The notes under the pieces: generated by a model | What the model was told of the DNA's origin: nothing | What the model saw: the letters and a program-made list of their open reading frames with translations, nothing else | The model's database searches: none | Shown: piece by piece, positions 1 through 7,845 of the stretch | How the letters are laid out: each line of letters opens with the position of its first letter | Position numbering within the stretch: position 1 is the stretch's first letter | Translations under genes and position numbers: made by a program | Assembly (NCBI GenBank): GCA_030042885.1 | Contig: JASHYW010000513.1 | Span: 1 to 8,417 of the forward strand | Direction: 5' to 3' | Origin: Streptosporangiaceae bacterium | GTDB lineage: Bacteria; Actinomycetota; Actinomycetes; Streptosporangiales; Streptosporangiaceae | DNA length: 8,417 bases

Positions 1-233
1 CCCGCGGCCTTCAGGTTGGCGACGATCTTCTCGACCACGCTTTCGCCTGCGCCTTCGCCGCAGTCCACCCGGATGCGGCCGAAGCGGCCGGTGGCGAACT
101 CGTGCACGTGCAAGACGATGACGTGGTCTCCGCTGTCCCGGCTGAGGTCGCGCGTCATCTCCGCGGCGGCGACGACATGCGAAACGGGATCGTGCGACGC
201 CGCATCGACGGCCAGCAGGATGTTCTTGCTCAT
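1..233 (-). CDS. Universal stress protein, N-terminal part (cut by window edge)
   Basis: The reading frame is open from an ATG at 231-233 to the left edge, giving 77 codons with no stop. The product begins MSKNILLAVDAASHDPVSH, the usual USP opening: a first beta strand ending in an acidic residue at the nucleotide pocket, then a helix. A second strand (VIVLHVHEFATG) follows, as in the Rossmann-like USP fold. The ATP-loop part lies beyond the window, so nucleotide binding cannot be judged. A GGAGG at 238-242 sits 4 nt before the ATG. The gene starts 24 nt after the stop of the USP gene at 258-677 on the same strand, so the two are probably co-transcribed with this one second. USPs are small cytoplasmic proteins induced by stress or growth arrest; the specific role here is unknown. 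Confidence 0.8.
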   Translation of the reverse strand, partial: MSKNILLAVDAASHDPVSHVVAAAEMTRDLSRDSGDHVIVLHVHEFATGRFGRIRVDCGEGAGESVVEKIVANLKAA

Positions 234-257
234 CGATCCTCCAAAACTTAGGCCCGA

Positions 258-677
258 TTACCGAACGACCAGGACCGGTCGGTCGCTGAGGTGAATGACC
301 TTGTGCGCGGTGCTGCCGAGCAGCAGCCCGGCAATGTCGCTGCGGCCGCGTGAGCCCATCACGATGATGTCGGCGCCGATCTCCCGGGCGTCGTTGACGA
401 TCTCGCGGGCGGCGTATCCGAAGATGGTGTTCCTGACCTCGCCGTGCGCCTTCACCCCCGCCTCATGCAGCGCCTCGACACAGGCCGCCACCTTGGCGTT
501 CGCATCGTCGGTGGTCTCGTCGCTGGCCAGCACGCCGATCTTCGCGCCTATCTCACGTTCCCGCAGGTGGAGGACCCATACCTCGCCCTTGGACAGCACG
601 GCCAGGTCCCGGGCCGCGAGTACTGCACGGTCTGATGTCTCCGAATGGTCAACCGCGAGCAGAATCTTGTCGTACAC
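258..677 (-). CDS. Universal stress protein, single domain, ATP-binding type
   Basis: A 139-residue protein of typical USP length. It opens with YDKILLAVDHSETSDRA (Asp10 at the nucleotide pocket) and ends with the G-2x-G-9x-G-S ATP-loop: Gly108, Gly111, Gly121, Ser122, then a final VLVVR strand. Known ATP-binding USPs such as MJ0577 and Rv2623 use this loop for the phosphates, so ATP binding is likely. The frame stays open to 806, but the upstream 43 residues (Cys/Arg/Ser-rich) look non-coding. I chose the GTG at 677 because GAAGG lies 8 nt before it. An in-frame GTG at 686 is the alternative and adds three residues. The partial USP follows 24 nt downstream, so this is probably the first gene of the operon. 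Its target or partner cannot be read from sequence. Confidence 0.88.
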   Translation of the reverse strand: MYDKILLAVDHSETSDRAVLAARDLAVLSKGEVWVLHLREREIGAKIGVLASDETTDDANAKVAACVEALHEAGVKAHGEVRNTIFGYAAREIVNDAREIGADIIVMGSRGRSDIAGLLLGSTAHKVIHLSDRPVLVVR

Positions 678-760
678 CGTGCTCACCTTCCAGGGCCCGC
701 CACAGCCACAATGGGAAAATCGTAGTCCTTTCCCTCGCGATCTTCTTACTTCTGCGTCAC

Positions 761-790
761 ACGAAACGGCAGATGCGGAAGTAATGTCAA
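761..790 (-). promoter_or_regulatory. Possible sigma-70-type promoter for the two left-hand USP genes
   Basis: On the minus strand a perfect TTGACA (-35) lies at 785-790. Eighteen bases on is a weak -10 candidate, TTTCGT (761-766). This is about 85 bases before the GTG at 677. The -10 is poor, so the call rests on the -35 and its position. No DevR-box match is visible in 687-930, unlike the upstream regions of the two plus-strand USP genes. Confidence 0.25.
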
Positions 791-930
791 GGCAGGACCC
801 TCGCACCTAGCGTCCCGCGTCCGGCCGTGCTGGCCAACTAGCCCCTGCTCTCGGGCTGCTCCGCGCCGGAGCCGGCGTCGGCCACCTCCGATATGGCCAG
901 CCACATGATCTTCGTTTAGCCCGTAAGCCC

Positions 931-1797
931 CTAGGCGGAGGGAACAGTGGCCACGGGGCCGTGCGCGTGGCTCAGCACGGCGTGCGTGACCGAGCCCGGA
1001 CCGTGGTGCGCGGCCCGCCTGCCGATCACCACCAGGTCGGTCCGGGCGGACAGGCCTACCAGCGCCCGGCCCGGGTGACCGTGCACGACGTCGTGGCTCA
1101 CCGGGACGTCGGGATACTTGGCCCGCCAGTCGTTCAGCGCCTGCTGCAGCCTCGCGGCGGCTGTCTCTTCTATGTCGTGCAGGCCCGGCGCCCCGAGGGC
1201 TTCGCCGGCCCGCGAGATATCGGATTCCGGCGTGTGCCAGGCGTGGACGGCGATCAGGCTCGCCTGGCGCAGGGCGGCTTCCTCGAACGCGAAGGTGAGC
1301 GAGGCTTCGGCATGCTCCAGGTCGCCGATGCCGATGCCGACCTGCCGCCGCACGGCCTCGGGCGCCTCGCGGACGACGACCACCGGGCAGGACGCGTGGA
1401 TGGCCGCATACCGGCTGACCGACCCGAGGATCAGCGCCGCGAACCCTCCGATGCCACGGGAGCCCACCACGAGCATCAGCGCGCCAGATCCGCTCTGCGT
1501 GATTGCCTCGGCGGGTGCCCCCTCCAGGTGGTCGGCGTCGATCAGCAGTCCGGGCGCCGTCTTCGCGGCCCGGTTCGACGCCGTCCGCAGGGCCCGGTCA
1601 CTGCTCTTGGTGATGACGTCGGCCACCGTGTCGTAGTCGGACTGGGCGTGGCCGGCCATCATCCGGGGCGGCATCGCGGCGGCAGAGACGATCCGCAGCG
1701 GGGCTCCGCGCAGCGCAGCCTCCCGTGCGGCCCATTCGACCGCACGCAGCGATTCCTCGGAGCCATCCGTAGCGGCCACGATCGGCTTTGCTGACAT
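931..1797 (-). CDS. Tandem two-domain universal stress protein
   Basis: A 288-residue protein with two USP domains, about 1-145 and 150-288, the same build as mycobacterial Rv2005c, Rv2623 and relatives. Domain 1 opens with KPIVAATDGSEESLRAVEWA and has a complete ATP-loop (Gly112, Gly115, Gly125, Ser126). Domain 2 opens with VGIGIGDLEHAEASL and ends with GRRAAHHGPGSVTHAVL, where the G-2x-G spacing is lost (Gly259, then Gly266, Gly268, Ser269). Nucleotide binding therefore looks intact in the first half and altered in the second, a shape I recall from other actinomycete tandem USPs. The start is the ATG at 1795-1797, preceded by AGGAGG (1804-1809) with 6-nt spacing. The frame runs open to 1893, but the extra 32 residues (His/Asp/Pro-rich) do not look like USP. 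The gene stands alone, with about 250 bp to the next minus-strand gene. Likely role: stress or dormancy protein in the cytoplasm, exact function unknown. Confidence 0.92.
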   Translation of the reverse strand: MSAKPIVAATDGSEESLRAVEWAAREAALRGAPLRIVSAAAMPPRMMAGHAQSDYDTVADVITKSSDRALRTASNRAAKTAPGLLIDADHLEGAPAEAITQSGSGALMLVVGSRGIGGFAALILGSVSRYAAIHASCPVVVVREAPEAVRRQVGIGIGDLEHAEASLTFAFEEAALRQASLIAVHAWHTPESDISRAGEALGAPGLHDIEETAAARLQQALNDWRAKYPDVPVSHDVVHGHPGRALVGLSARTDLVVIGRRAAHHGPGSVTHAVLSHAHGPVATVPSA

Positions 1798-1815
1798 GCT
1801 CGTCCTCCTCGGTGG

Positions 1816-1832
1816 ACCCGGATATGCCGGGT
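1816..1832. promoter_or_regulatory. Inverted repeat in the leader of the tandem USP gene
   Basis: ACCCGG-ATATG-CCGGGT is a perfect 6-bp inverted repeat with a 5-base spacer, 18 bases before the ATG at 1797 and just beyond its Shine-Dalgarno site. It could be a protein-binding site or a small hairpin in the mRNA leader affecting translation. A perfect 10-bp palindrome, CATGATCATG, lies a little further upstream at 1866-1875. Neither matches an operator I can name. Confidence 0.35.
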
Positions 1833-1953
1833 TGTCTCGCCAGGCGGTGTTTGCCCCACTGTCATCATGATCATGCGCGGACCCGGGCGGCAAGGCCGTA
1901 TCAGCCGAGACTAAGGCACTGCCGAGGCCGGTGAGCGGGCGTTTGCCCGGCGG

Positions 1954-1969
1954 CGCGCAAGGTTGCGCG
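1954..1969. promoter_or_regulatory. Perfect inverted repeat upstream of the tandem USP gene
   Basis: CGCGCAA-GG-TTGCGCG has two 7-bp arms around a 2-bp centre, about 160 bp upstream of the minus-strand ATG at 1797. Such a short spacer suits a dimeric regulator better than an RNA hairpin. Beside it, GGGCGTTTGCCC (1937-1948) and the related GGTGTTTGCCCC (1846-1857) form a spaced pair sharing GTTTGCCC. The regulator is unknown. Confidence 0.35.
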
Positions 1970-2171
1970 AATTGTTAGCTGATCTGAGCGGGAGACCCGT
2001 GGCGTTCGCGGCGGATCCACGCCGCGGTGCTAGACCGTACGTGACGCGGCAGGCGCCGCGGTACACCCTAGCCAGACGGCCCTGAGCTGAGTCCCGCGGC
2101 TGGTGGCACTGACCGGCGGTGGGCGTGCCTTGGAGGAGAAGTGCTCGGGGAAGGGTTAGCGGAGATTGTCG

Positions 2172-2215
2172 CTGGCCCGGATGTACGTGGCGTTCTCGCC
2201 CTCCATCCGGGCCAG
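2172..2215. repeat. 12-bp perfect inverted repeat with 20-base loop
   Basis: CTGGCCCGGATG (2172-2183) is exactly complementary to CATCCGGGCCAG (2204-2215) across a 20-base spacer. As RNA it would form a very stable stem on either strand. No T-run follows on either side, so it is not a classic intrinsic terminator. It sits between the divergent USP genes, about 100 bp before the DevR-like palindrome at 2313. A structured RNA, attenuator or mobile-element remnant are all possible. Confidence 0.45.
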
Positions 2216-2312
2216 TCCGGCGGTCAACGGGACCCAATCGCTCCTTTGTGCCATGTATCGAAGAATGCGTGATGACCAGCAGGTATAGCAGGGCTGCCGG
2301 TCACGAGCTCCT

Positions 2313-2326
2313 GGGACGTTGGTCCC
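2313..2326. promoter_or_regulatory. DevR/DosR-box-like palindrome (distal, perfect core)
   Basis: GGGACGTTGGTCCC has the exact form GGGAC-N4-GTCCC, the core of the mycobacterial DosR box (GGGACTWWAGTCCC). All ten arm bases match. It lies 128 bp upstream of a second box (2441) and about 230 bp before the USP start at 2554. DevR is encoded in this same window, which supports the reading. It could be a distal activator site for the 2554 gene or drive a transcript not yet recognised. Binding is inferred. Confidence 0.6.
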
Positions 2327-2403
2327 GTCTCTTGTGGACGTGCCGCGGTAGCTCTTGATGTTCGCGGGGTAGCGCCCGAAGGGCATGCCGGATGGGGCCG
2401 CAC

Positions 2404-2525
2404 GTCACCCAACTCCGGGCAGTTCACCGGCGTGAGGGTAAGGACCAAGGTCACTGGCGGGCGGCCTAGATGACTCTGTTACCGATGGTCCCTCGCGTCT
2501 AACGTCGCAACTGAGAATATAGAGG
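2404..2525 (+). promoter_or_regulatory. DevR-box promoter region of the USP gene at 2554
   Basis: The box AGGACCAAGGTCAC (2441-2454) matches GGGAC-N4-GTCCC at eight of ten arm positions. Its surroundings align with those upstream of the other plus-strand USP gene (5732-5849). Shared parts include GTCAC then AACTC (from 2404), GGCAGTT, CCGGC, TAAGGACCAAGGTC, TGAC-CTGTT-CC and CTAAC. A degenerate second box, ATGACTCTGTTACC, lies 29 bp downstream (2470-2483). Candidate -10 elements are TAACGT (2500-2505) and GAGAAT (2513-2518); neither is strong and the transcription start is not fixed. Conservation between the copies is the best evidence that the region works. Confidence 0.6.
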
Positions 2526-2553
2526 AAGTTGCATAAGAATGGAGGGAATAGAA

Positions 2554-2994
2554 ATGCCTGGAATCCTCGTCGGCGTAGACGGTTCCGGTCACTCGCAGCG
2601 TGCCTTGGAATGGGCTATGAAAGAAGCGGCAATCCGTCACGTGCCACTTACCGTGCTCACCGTGCACGAAGCCATCGTGAGCTACTTCGGCGGTGTCGCG
2701 AGCTATGCAGATGACCCGGCCCTGACCATAGAGGCTCGCGAGGCTGCACAGGCAGAAACCGATAAAGTACTTGCCAGGCTCGACGGGCCTCATCCGGATT
2801 CGGTTACGGTCAAGGCGGTTCACGGCTTCCCGGTCGCAGAGCTCCTCAGCGCGGGCGAGGACGCCGACATGATCGTGCTGGGCTCGCGCGGCGCGGGCGG
2901 ATTCGCCCGGCTGCTGTTGGGGTCGGTCAGTAGCCAGGTCGTGCAGCACGCGCACTGCCCGGTCCTCATCGTCCCGCCCGAGAACCGTCACTAG
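2554..2994 (+). CDS. Universal stress protein, probable DevR-regulated paralogue 1
   Basis: A 146-residue single-domain USP. It starts MPGILVGVDGSGHSQRALEW (Asp9 at the nucleotide pocket). The C-terminal ATP-loop is complete (Gly110, Gly113, Gly123, Ser124) and is followed by CPVLIVP, so ATP binding is likely. I chose the ATG at 2554 over the in-frame ATG at 2539: GGAGGG (2541-2546) lies 7 nt before 2554, and the paralogue at 5901 begins with the same MPGIL. The first 29 residues of the paralogues differ only at positions 8 and 27, and their upstream regions also align, so they arose by duplication of a promoter-gene unit. The devS-like kinase gene follows 259 bp downstream on the same strand, probably from its own promoter. 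DosR-regulon USPs are induced in hypoxia or growth arrest; the same is inferred here from the upstream box. Confidence 0.93.
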   Translation: MPGILVGVDGSGHSQRALEWAMKEAAIRHVPLTVLTVHEAIVSYFGGVASYADDPALTIEAREAAQAETDKVLARLDGPHPDSVTVKAVHGFPVAELLSAGEDADMIVLGSRGAGGFARLLLGSVSSQVVQHAHCPVLIVPPENRH

Positions 2995-3031
2995 AGTTCG
3001 CGGACCGCGAGCTGGACCTCAGAGGGATTAA

Positions 3032-5685
<2,654 letters not shown>

Positions 5686-5713
5686 CGTGACTCCTGTATG
5701 TTTGCCAGTGCCA

Positions 5714-5725
5714 CCCACAGGTGGG
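5714..5725. promoter_or_regulatory. Short inverted repeat just upstream of devR
   Basis: CCCAC-AG-GTGGG, two 5-bp arms around a 2-bp centre, lies 28 bp before the GTG at 5685 and overlaps the alternative GTG at 5718. On the devR strand it reads CCCAC-CT-GTGGG. It may be an operator for devR or chance; it is not a DevR box (wrong arm sequence and spacing). Confidence 0.25.
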
Positions 5726-5731
5726 AACTAT

Positions 5732-5849
5732 GTCACATCAACTCTAGGCAGTTAGCCGGCACGTGCGTAAGGACCAAGGTCCCCAGGGTGATCAGCACGT
5801 TGACCCTGTTGCCGCGGGCCTTGAGTGCCTAACATTGATAATAGAGGTA
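5732..5849. promoter_or_regulatory. DevR-box promoter region between devR and the USP gene at 5901
   Basis: The box AGGACCAAGGTCCC (5770-5783) matches GGGAC-N4-GTCCC at nine of ten arm positions. On the other strand it reads GGGACCTTGGTCCT, close to the mycobacterial DosR box. A degenerate second box, TTGACCCTGTTGCC (5800-5813), lies 30 bp downstream, and a good -10 candidate, GATAAT, is at 5837-5842. With that -10 the second box would centre near -42, where proximal DevR boxes often lie, and the strong box near -72. The region aligns with 2404-2525. It also lies in the divergent devR leader, so it could act in both directions. Confidence 0.65.
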
Positions 5850-5900
5850 CCGAGGTGGCTTCTGAGGTACCGCGGCAGCTAAAGCAGAAGGAGAAGTAAG

Positions 5901-6338
5901 ATGCCTGGAATCCTCGTCGGCATAGACGGTTCCGGCCATTCGCAGCGTGCCCTCGAATGGGCTATGAAAGAGGCAGCGCTCCGTCACACATCGCTTACCG
6001 TGCTCGCCGTGCGCCAGGCCGTGACGGGCTGGGGTGGCGTCGAACCTTTCCCCGGTGACCAGACCCTCATCGAGGAGACCGCCCAGAAGGCCAAGGCGGA
6101 AACCGACAAGGTGCTGGCCGGGCTCGAAGGACCTCACCCGGAGTCGGTGACGGTGAGGGCGGTCCTGGGCTTCCCGGCGGAAGAAGTCATGCTAGCGGGC
6201 GCTGACGCCGAGATGATCGTCGTGGGCTCGCACGGCGCGGGCGGACTCTCGCGGCAGCTTCTGGGATCGACCGCCAGCAAGGTGGCCCACCACGCGACCG
6301 TTCCGATCCTTATCGTTCCCTCGGAGCATCGCCACTGA
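5901..6338 (+). CDS. Universal stress protein, probable DevR-regulated paralogue 2
   Basis: A 145-residue single-domain USP, paralogue of the gene at 2554. It starts MPGILVGIDGSGHSQRALEW and keeps the full ATP-loop (Gly109, Gly112, Gly122, Ser123), ending PILIVPSEHRH. AAGGAGA (5888-5894) lies 7 nt before the ATG. The paralogues are near identical at the N-terminus and diverge most in the middle (about 37-62), the variable surface of USPs, so they may have different partners. A DevR box lies 120-130 bp upstream and devR itself is divergently transcribed 215 bp away, which suggests DevR-controlled expression in low oxygen or other respiratory stress. A strong hairpin follows 24 bases after the stop. 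The molecular role beyond likely ATP binding is unknown. Confidence 0.93.
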   Translation: MPGILVGIDGSGHSQRALEWAMKEAALRHTSLTVLAVRQAVTGWGGVEPFPGDQTLIEETAQKAKAETDKVLAGLEGPHPESVTVRAVLGFPAEEVMLAGADAEMIVVGSHGAGGLSRQLLGSTASKVAHHATVPILIVPSEHRH

Positions 6339-6361
6339 CGATCGCGGGAGCACCGCTTGCC

Positions 6362-6400
6362 ACGGCGGCCGCAGCGGCTACGTGCCTCCGCGGCCGCCGT
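6362..6400 (+). terminator. Strong hairpin terminator after the USP gene
   Basis: ACGGCGGCCGC (6362-6372) pairs perfectly with GCGGCCGCCGT (6390-6400) across a 17-base loop, an 11-bp stem that is almost all G-C. It begins 24 bases after the stop at 6338. Only a weak T-rich tail (TCGTTGCTGT) follows, which is common for actinomycete terminators. It should separate the USP transcript from the acyltransferase gene at 6523. Confidence 0.6.
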
Positions 6401-6522
6401 TCGTTGCTGTCAGGGCAGGCCTCAGATATGCCCGGCGCGCGGATGCCGCTGCCGCAGGTCGAACCGGCGACGACGCGATATCACTCGATTAGCCGAAAGG
6501 AACATCGATCCGAGAGGCAGAG

Positions 6523-7845
6523 ATGACAGGTACGCCGCCGGTGAACGGGACCCCGCCACCCGATGGCATCCAGCGGGTGCGCGTCGAGGGCACGGGCTAT
6601 GACCGCGGCCGGCAGTACGGCGCGCAGGCCCGGGCCCGGGTGGGCCGGTCGGTGCAGGCCTACCAGCAGGTCTTCGCGTACTACGCAGGGTGGGACTGGC
6701 CGGCCGTGCGGCGTGCGGCGGCGGGGTTCGAGGCCCCGATCGCCGGCTTCTGGCCCGCTTACCTGGAGGAGATGCGCGGCATCGCCGACGGGGCCGGGCT
6801 TGACCTGGCCGACGTGCTGGCCATCAACGTGCGGACCGAGGTGATGTACGCCGCCAAGGCCCGCCAGGCCCCGCTGGCCGGCCGAGCCCGCCAGGCCCCC
6901 CTGGCCGGCCGAGCCCGCCAGGCCCCGCTGGCCGGCCGAGCCCGCCAGGCTCCGCCGGCCGAGTGCAGTGCGTTCGCGGTCGTCCAGGACCAGCCGGCCG
7001 CGACGCTCATCGGCCAGAACTGGGACTGGCTGCTCCACTCGACCGAGACGCTGGTCCTGCTCGAGGTCAGGCAGGACGACGGACCGGATTTCGTCACCGT
7101 GGTGGAAGCGGGCCTGCTGGCCAAGACCGGCATGAACACCGCCGGCCTAGGCCTGGTCACCAACGCCCTGGTCACCGACGCGGACGTCGGCGCGCCCGGG
7201 CTCCCGTACCACGTGCTGCTGCGGGCGGTGCTCGACTGCACGACCCTCACCGAGGCCCTCATGGTGCTGCAGGCGGGGGAGCGGTCATCCTCAGCTAACT
7301 ACCTGATCGCTCACCGCAGCGGTGCCGCGCTCGACGTGGAGGCGGCCCCCGGTGACTTCACCCGGCTGTACCCGCTGTATCCCGACCACGGCCTGCTGCT
7401 GCACACCAACCACTTCCTGTCGCCGCGCCTGCACCCGGTCGACCTGTCGCTGTGGGCCATGCCGAGCAGTGCGGTCCGCCTGCAACGGCTCCGGGCTTCG
7501 GGGGCCTGGGAGCAGCACCGGACGCTGGACGATTTCCGCGGCCTGCTCGCCGACCACGCCGACTACCCCTACAGCGTCTGCGCCCACCCGGAGCCCGGGG
7601 CGCACCCCTGCGAGCAGAGCGCCACCATCGCGTCGGTGCTGATGGACCTGACCGCCGGCCGGATGTGGGTCGCGGTCGGCCATCCGTGCCAGGCCCGCTA
7701 CCAGGACGTCGGCGGGCCAGCCTCGTCGGCCGGAGCCCTCCCGGCCGAGGCCTCGCCCGCCGGAGCCGCCCCGGCCGCAGCCGCCCCGGCCTCGCCGATG
7801 GAGGTCAGCCCGGCGGCCCGGGCCCGGCGGGCCAGCCCGGTGTGA
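6523..7845 (+). CDS. C45-family autoproteolytic acyltransferase/hydrolase
   Basis: A 440-residue protein resembling acyl-CoA:6-aminopenicillanic acid acyltransferase and other C45 Ntn-hydrolases. Family members are made as precursors that cut themselves just before a cysteine, which then becomes the N-terminal nucleophile. Here that residue is most likely Cys148 in [12 protein letters not shown]. Other family features are [13 protein letters not shown] (164-175), [20 protein letters not shown] (197-216), [12 protein letters not shown] (256-267) and LLLHTNHF. The N-terminal helical part ([17 protein letters not shown]) is also typical. No signal peptide is seen. Residues 113-147 are three copies of ARQAPLAGR plus a partial copy, placed directly before Cys148, and so would form the end of the alpha chain. 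The last 40 or so residues are Ala/Pro-rich and overlap pyrD on the other strand. GAGAGG (6512-6517) lies 5 nt before the ATG. The substrate is unknown; beta-lactam, peptide or amide hydrolysis are all possible. Confidence 0.85.
   Translation: MTGTPPVNGTPPPDGIQRVRVEGTGYDRGRQYGAQARARVGRSVQAYQQVFAYYAGWDWPAVRRAAAGFEAPIAGFWPAYLEEMRGIADGAGLDLADVLAINVRTEVMYAAKARQAPLAGRARQAPLAGRARQAPLAGRARQAPPAECSAFAVVQDQPAATLIGQNWDWLLHSTETLVLLEVRQDDGPDFVTVVEAGLLAKTGMNTAGLGLVTNALVTDADVGAPGLPYHVLLRAVLDCTTLTEALMVLQAGERSSSANYLIAHRSGAALDVEAAPGDFTRLYPLYPDHGLLLHTNHFLSPRLHPVDLSLWAMPSSAVRLQRLRASGAWEQHRTLDDFRGLLADHADYPYSVCAHPEPGAHPCEQSATIASVLMDLTAGRMWVAVGHPCQARYQDVGGPASSAGALPAEASPAGAAPAAAAPASPMEVSPAARARRASPV
6859..6963 (+). 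repeat. In-frame 27-bp tandem repeat inside the C45 gene
   Basis: Three 27-bp units (6859-6885, 6886-6912, 6913-6939) and a 24-bp partial unit (6940-6963) each begin GCCCGCCAGGC. The full units differ by only one silent base, in the second. Each encodes ARQAPLAGR; the last encodes ARQAPPAE and abuts the codon for Cys148. The near identity points to recent slippage or unequal crossing-over, so copy number may vary between strains. Confidence 0.95.

Larger units (their letters stand above)
1833..2403. other. Gene-poor intergenic stretch rich in inverted repeats
   Basis: No reading frame here has recognisable protein features on either strand; the open frames at 1911-2237, 2119-2358 and 2156-2386 overlap one another and have Arg/Pro/Ser/Cys-rich, low-information products. 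The stretch separates the divergent USP genes at 1797 (minus) and 2554 (plus). It contains CGGGC-GTTT-GCCCG (1936-1949), CGCGCAA-GG-TTGCGCG (1954-1969), a 12-bp inverted repeat (2172-2215) and a DevR-box-like palindrome (2313-2326). A 43-codon frame, 2141-2272, starts with GTG after GGAGG but is unlike anything I recognise. Regulatory DNA, a small RNA or a decayed gene are all possible. Confidence 0.5.

Noticed and set aside
795..816. GGAC and GTCC half-sites upstream of the USP gene at 677
   Set aside because: Spacing between the halves is far longer than the 4 bases of the DevR box, so it was not called as one.
961..1794. Long plus-strand frame opposite the tandem USP gene
   Set aside because: Product is Arg/Gly/His-rich without motifs; it is the antisense shadow of a clear USP gene with ATP-loop and Shine-Dalgarno site.
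2141..2272. 43-codon plus-strand frame starting GTG after GGAGG in the long intergenic stretch
   Set aside because: Spacing between GGAGG and GTG is only 4 nt, the product resembles nothing I know, and the frame includes the 12-bp inverted repeat. Kept as a remark only.
1911..2386. Minus-strand open frames at 1911-2237 and 2156-2386
   Set aside because: Overlapping frames in high-GC DNA with Arg/Pro/Cys/Ser-rich products, no family motifs and no clear ribosome-binding sites.
2998..3010. TCGCG-GAC-CGCGA hairpin just after the USP stop at 2994
   Set aside because: Only 5 bp of stem with a 3-base loop and no T-run; too weak to call a terminator.
6859..6963. Tandem repeat considered as a CRISPR array
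   Set aside because: Units are contiguous with no spacers and keep the reading frame of the C45 gene, so it is a coding minisatellite.
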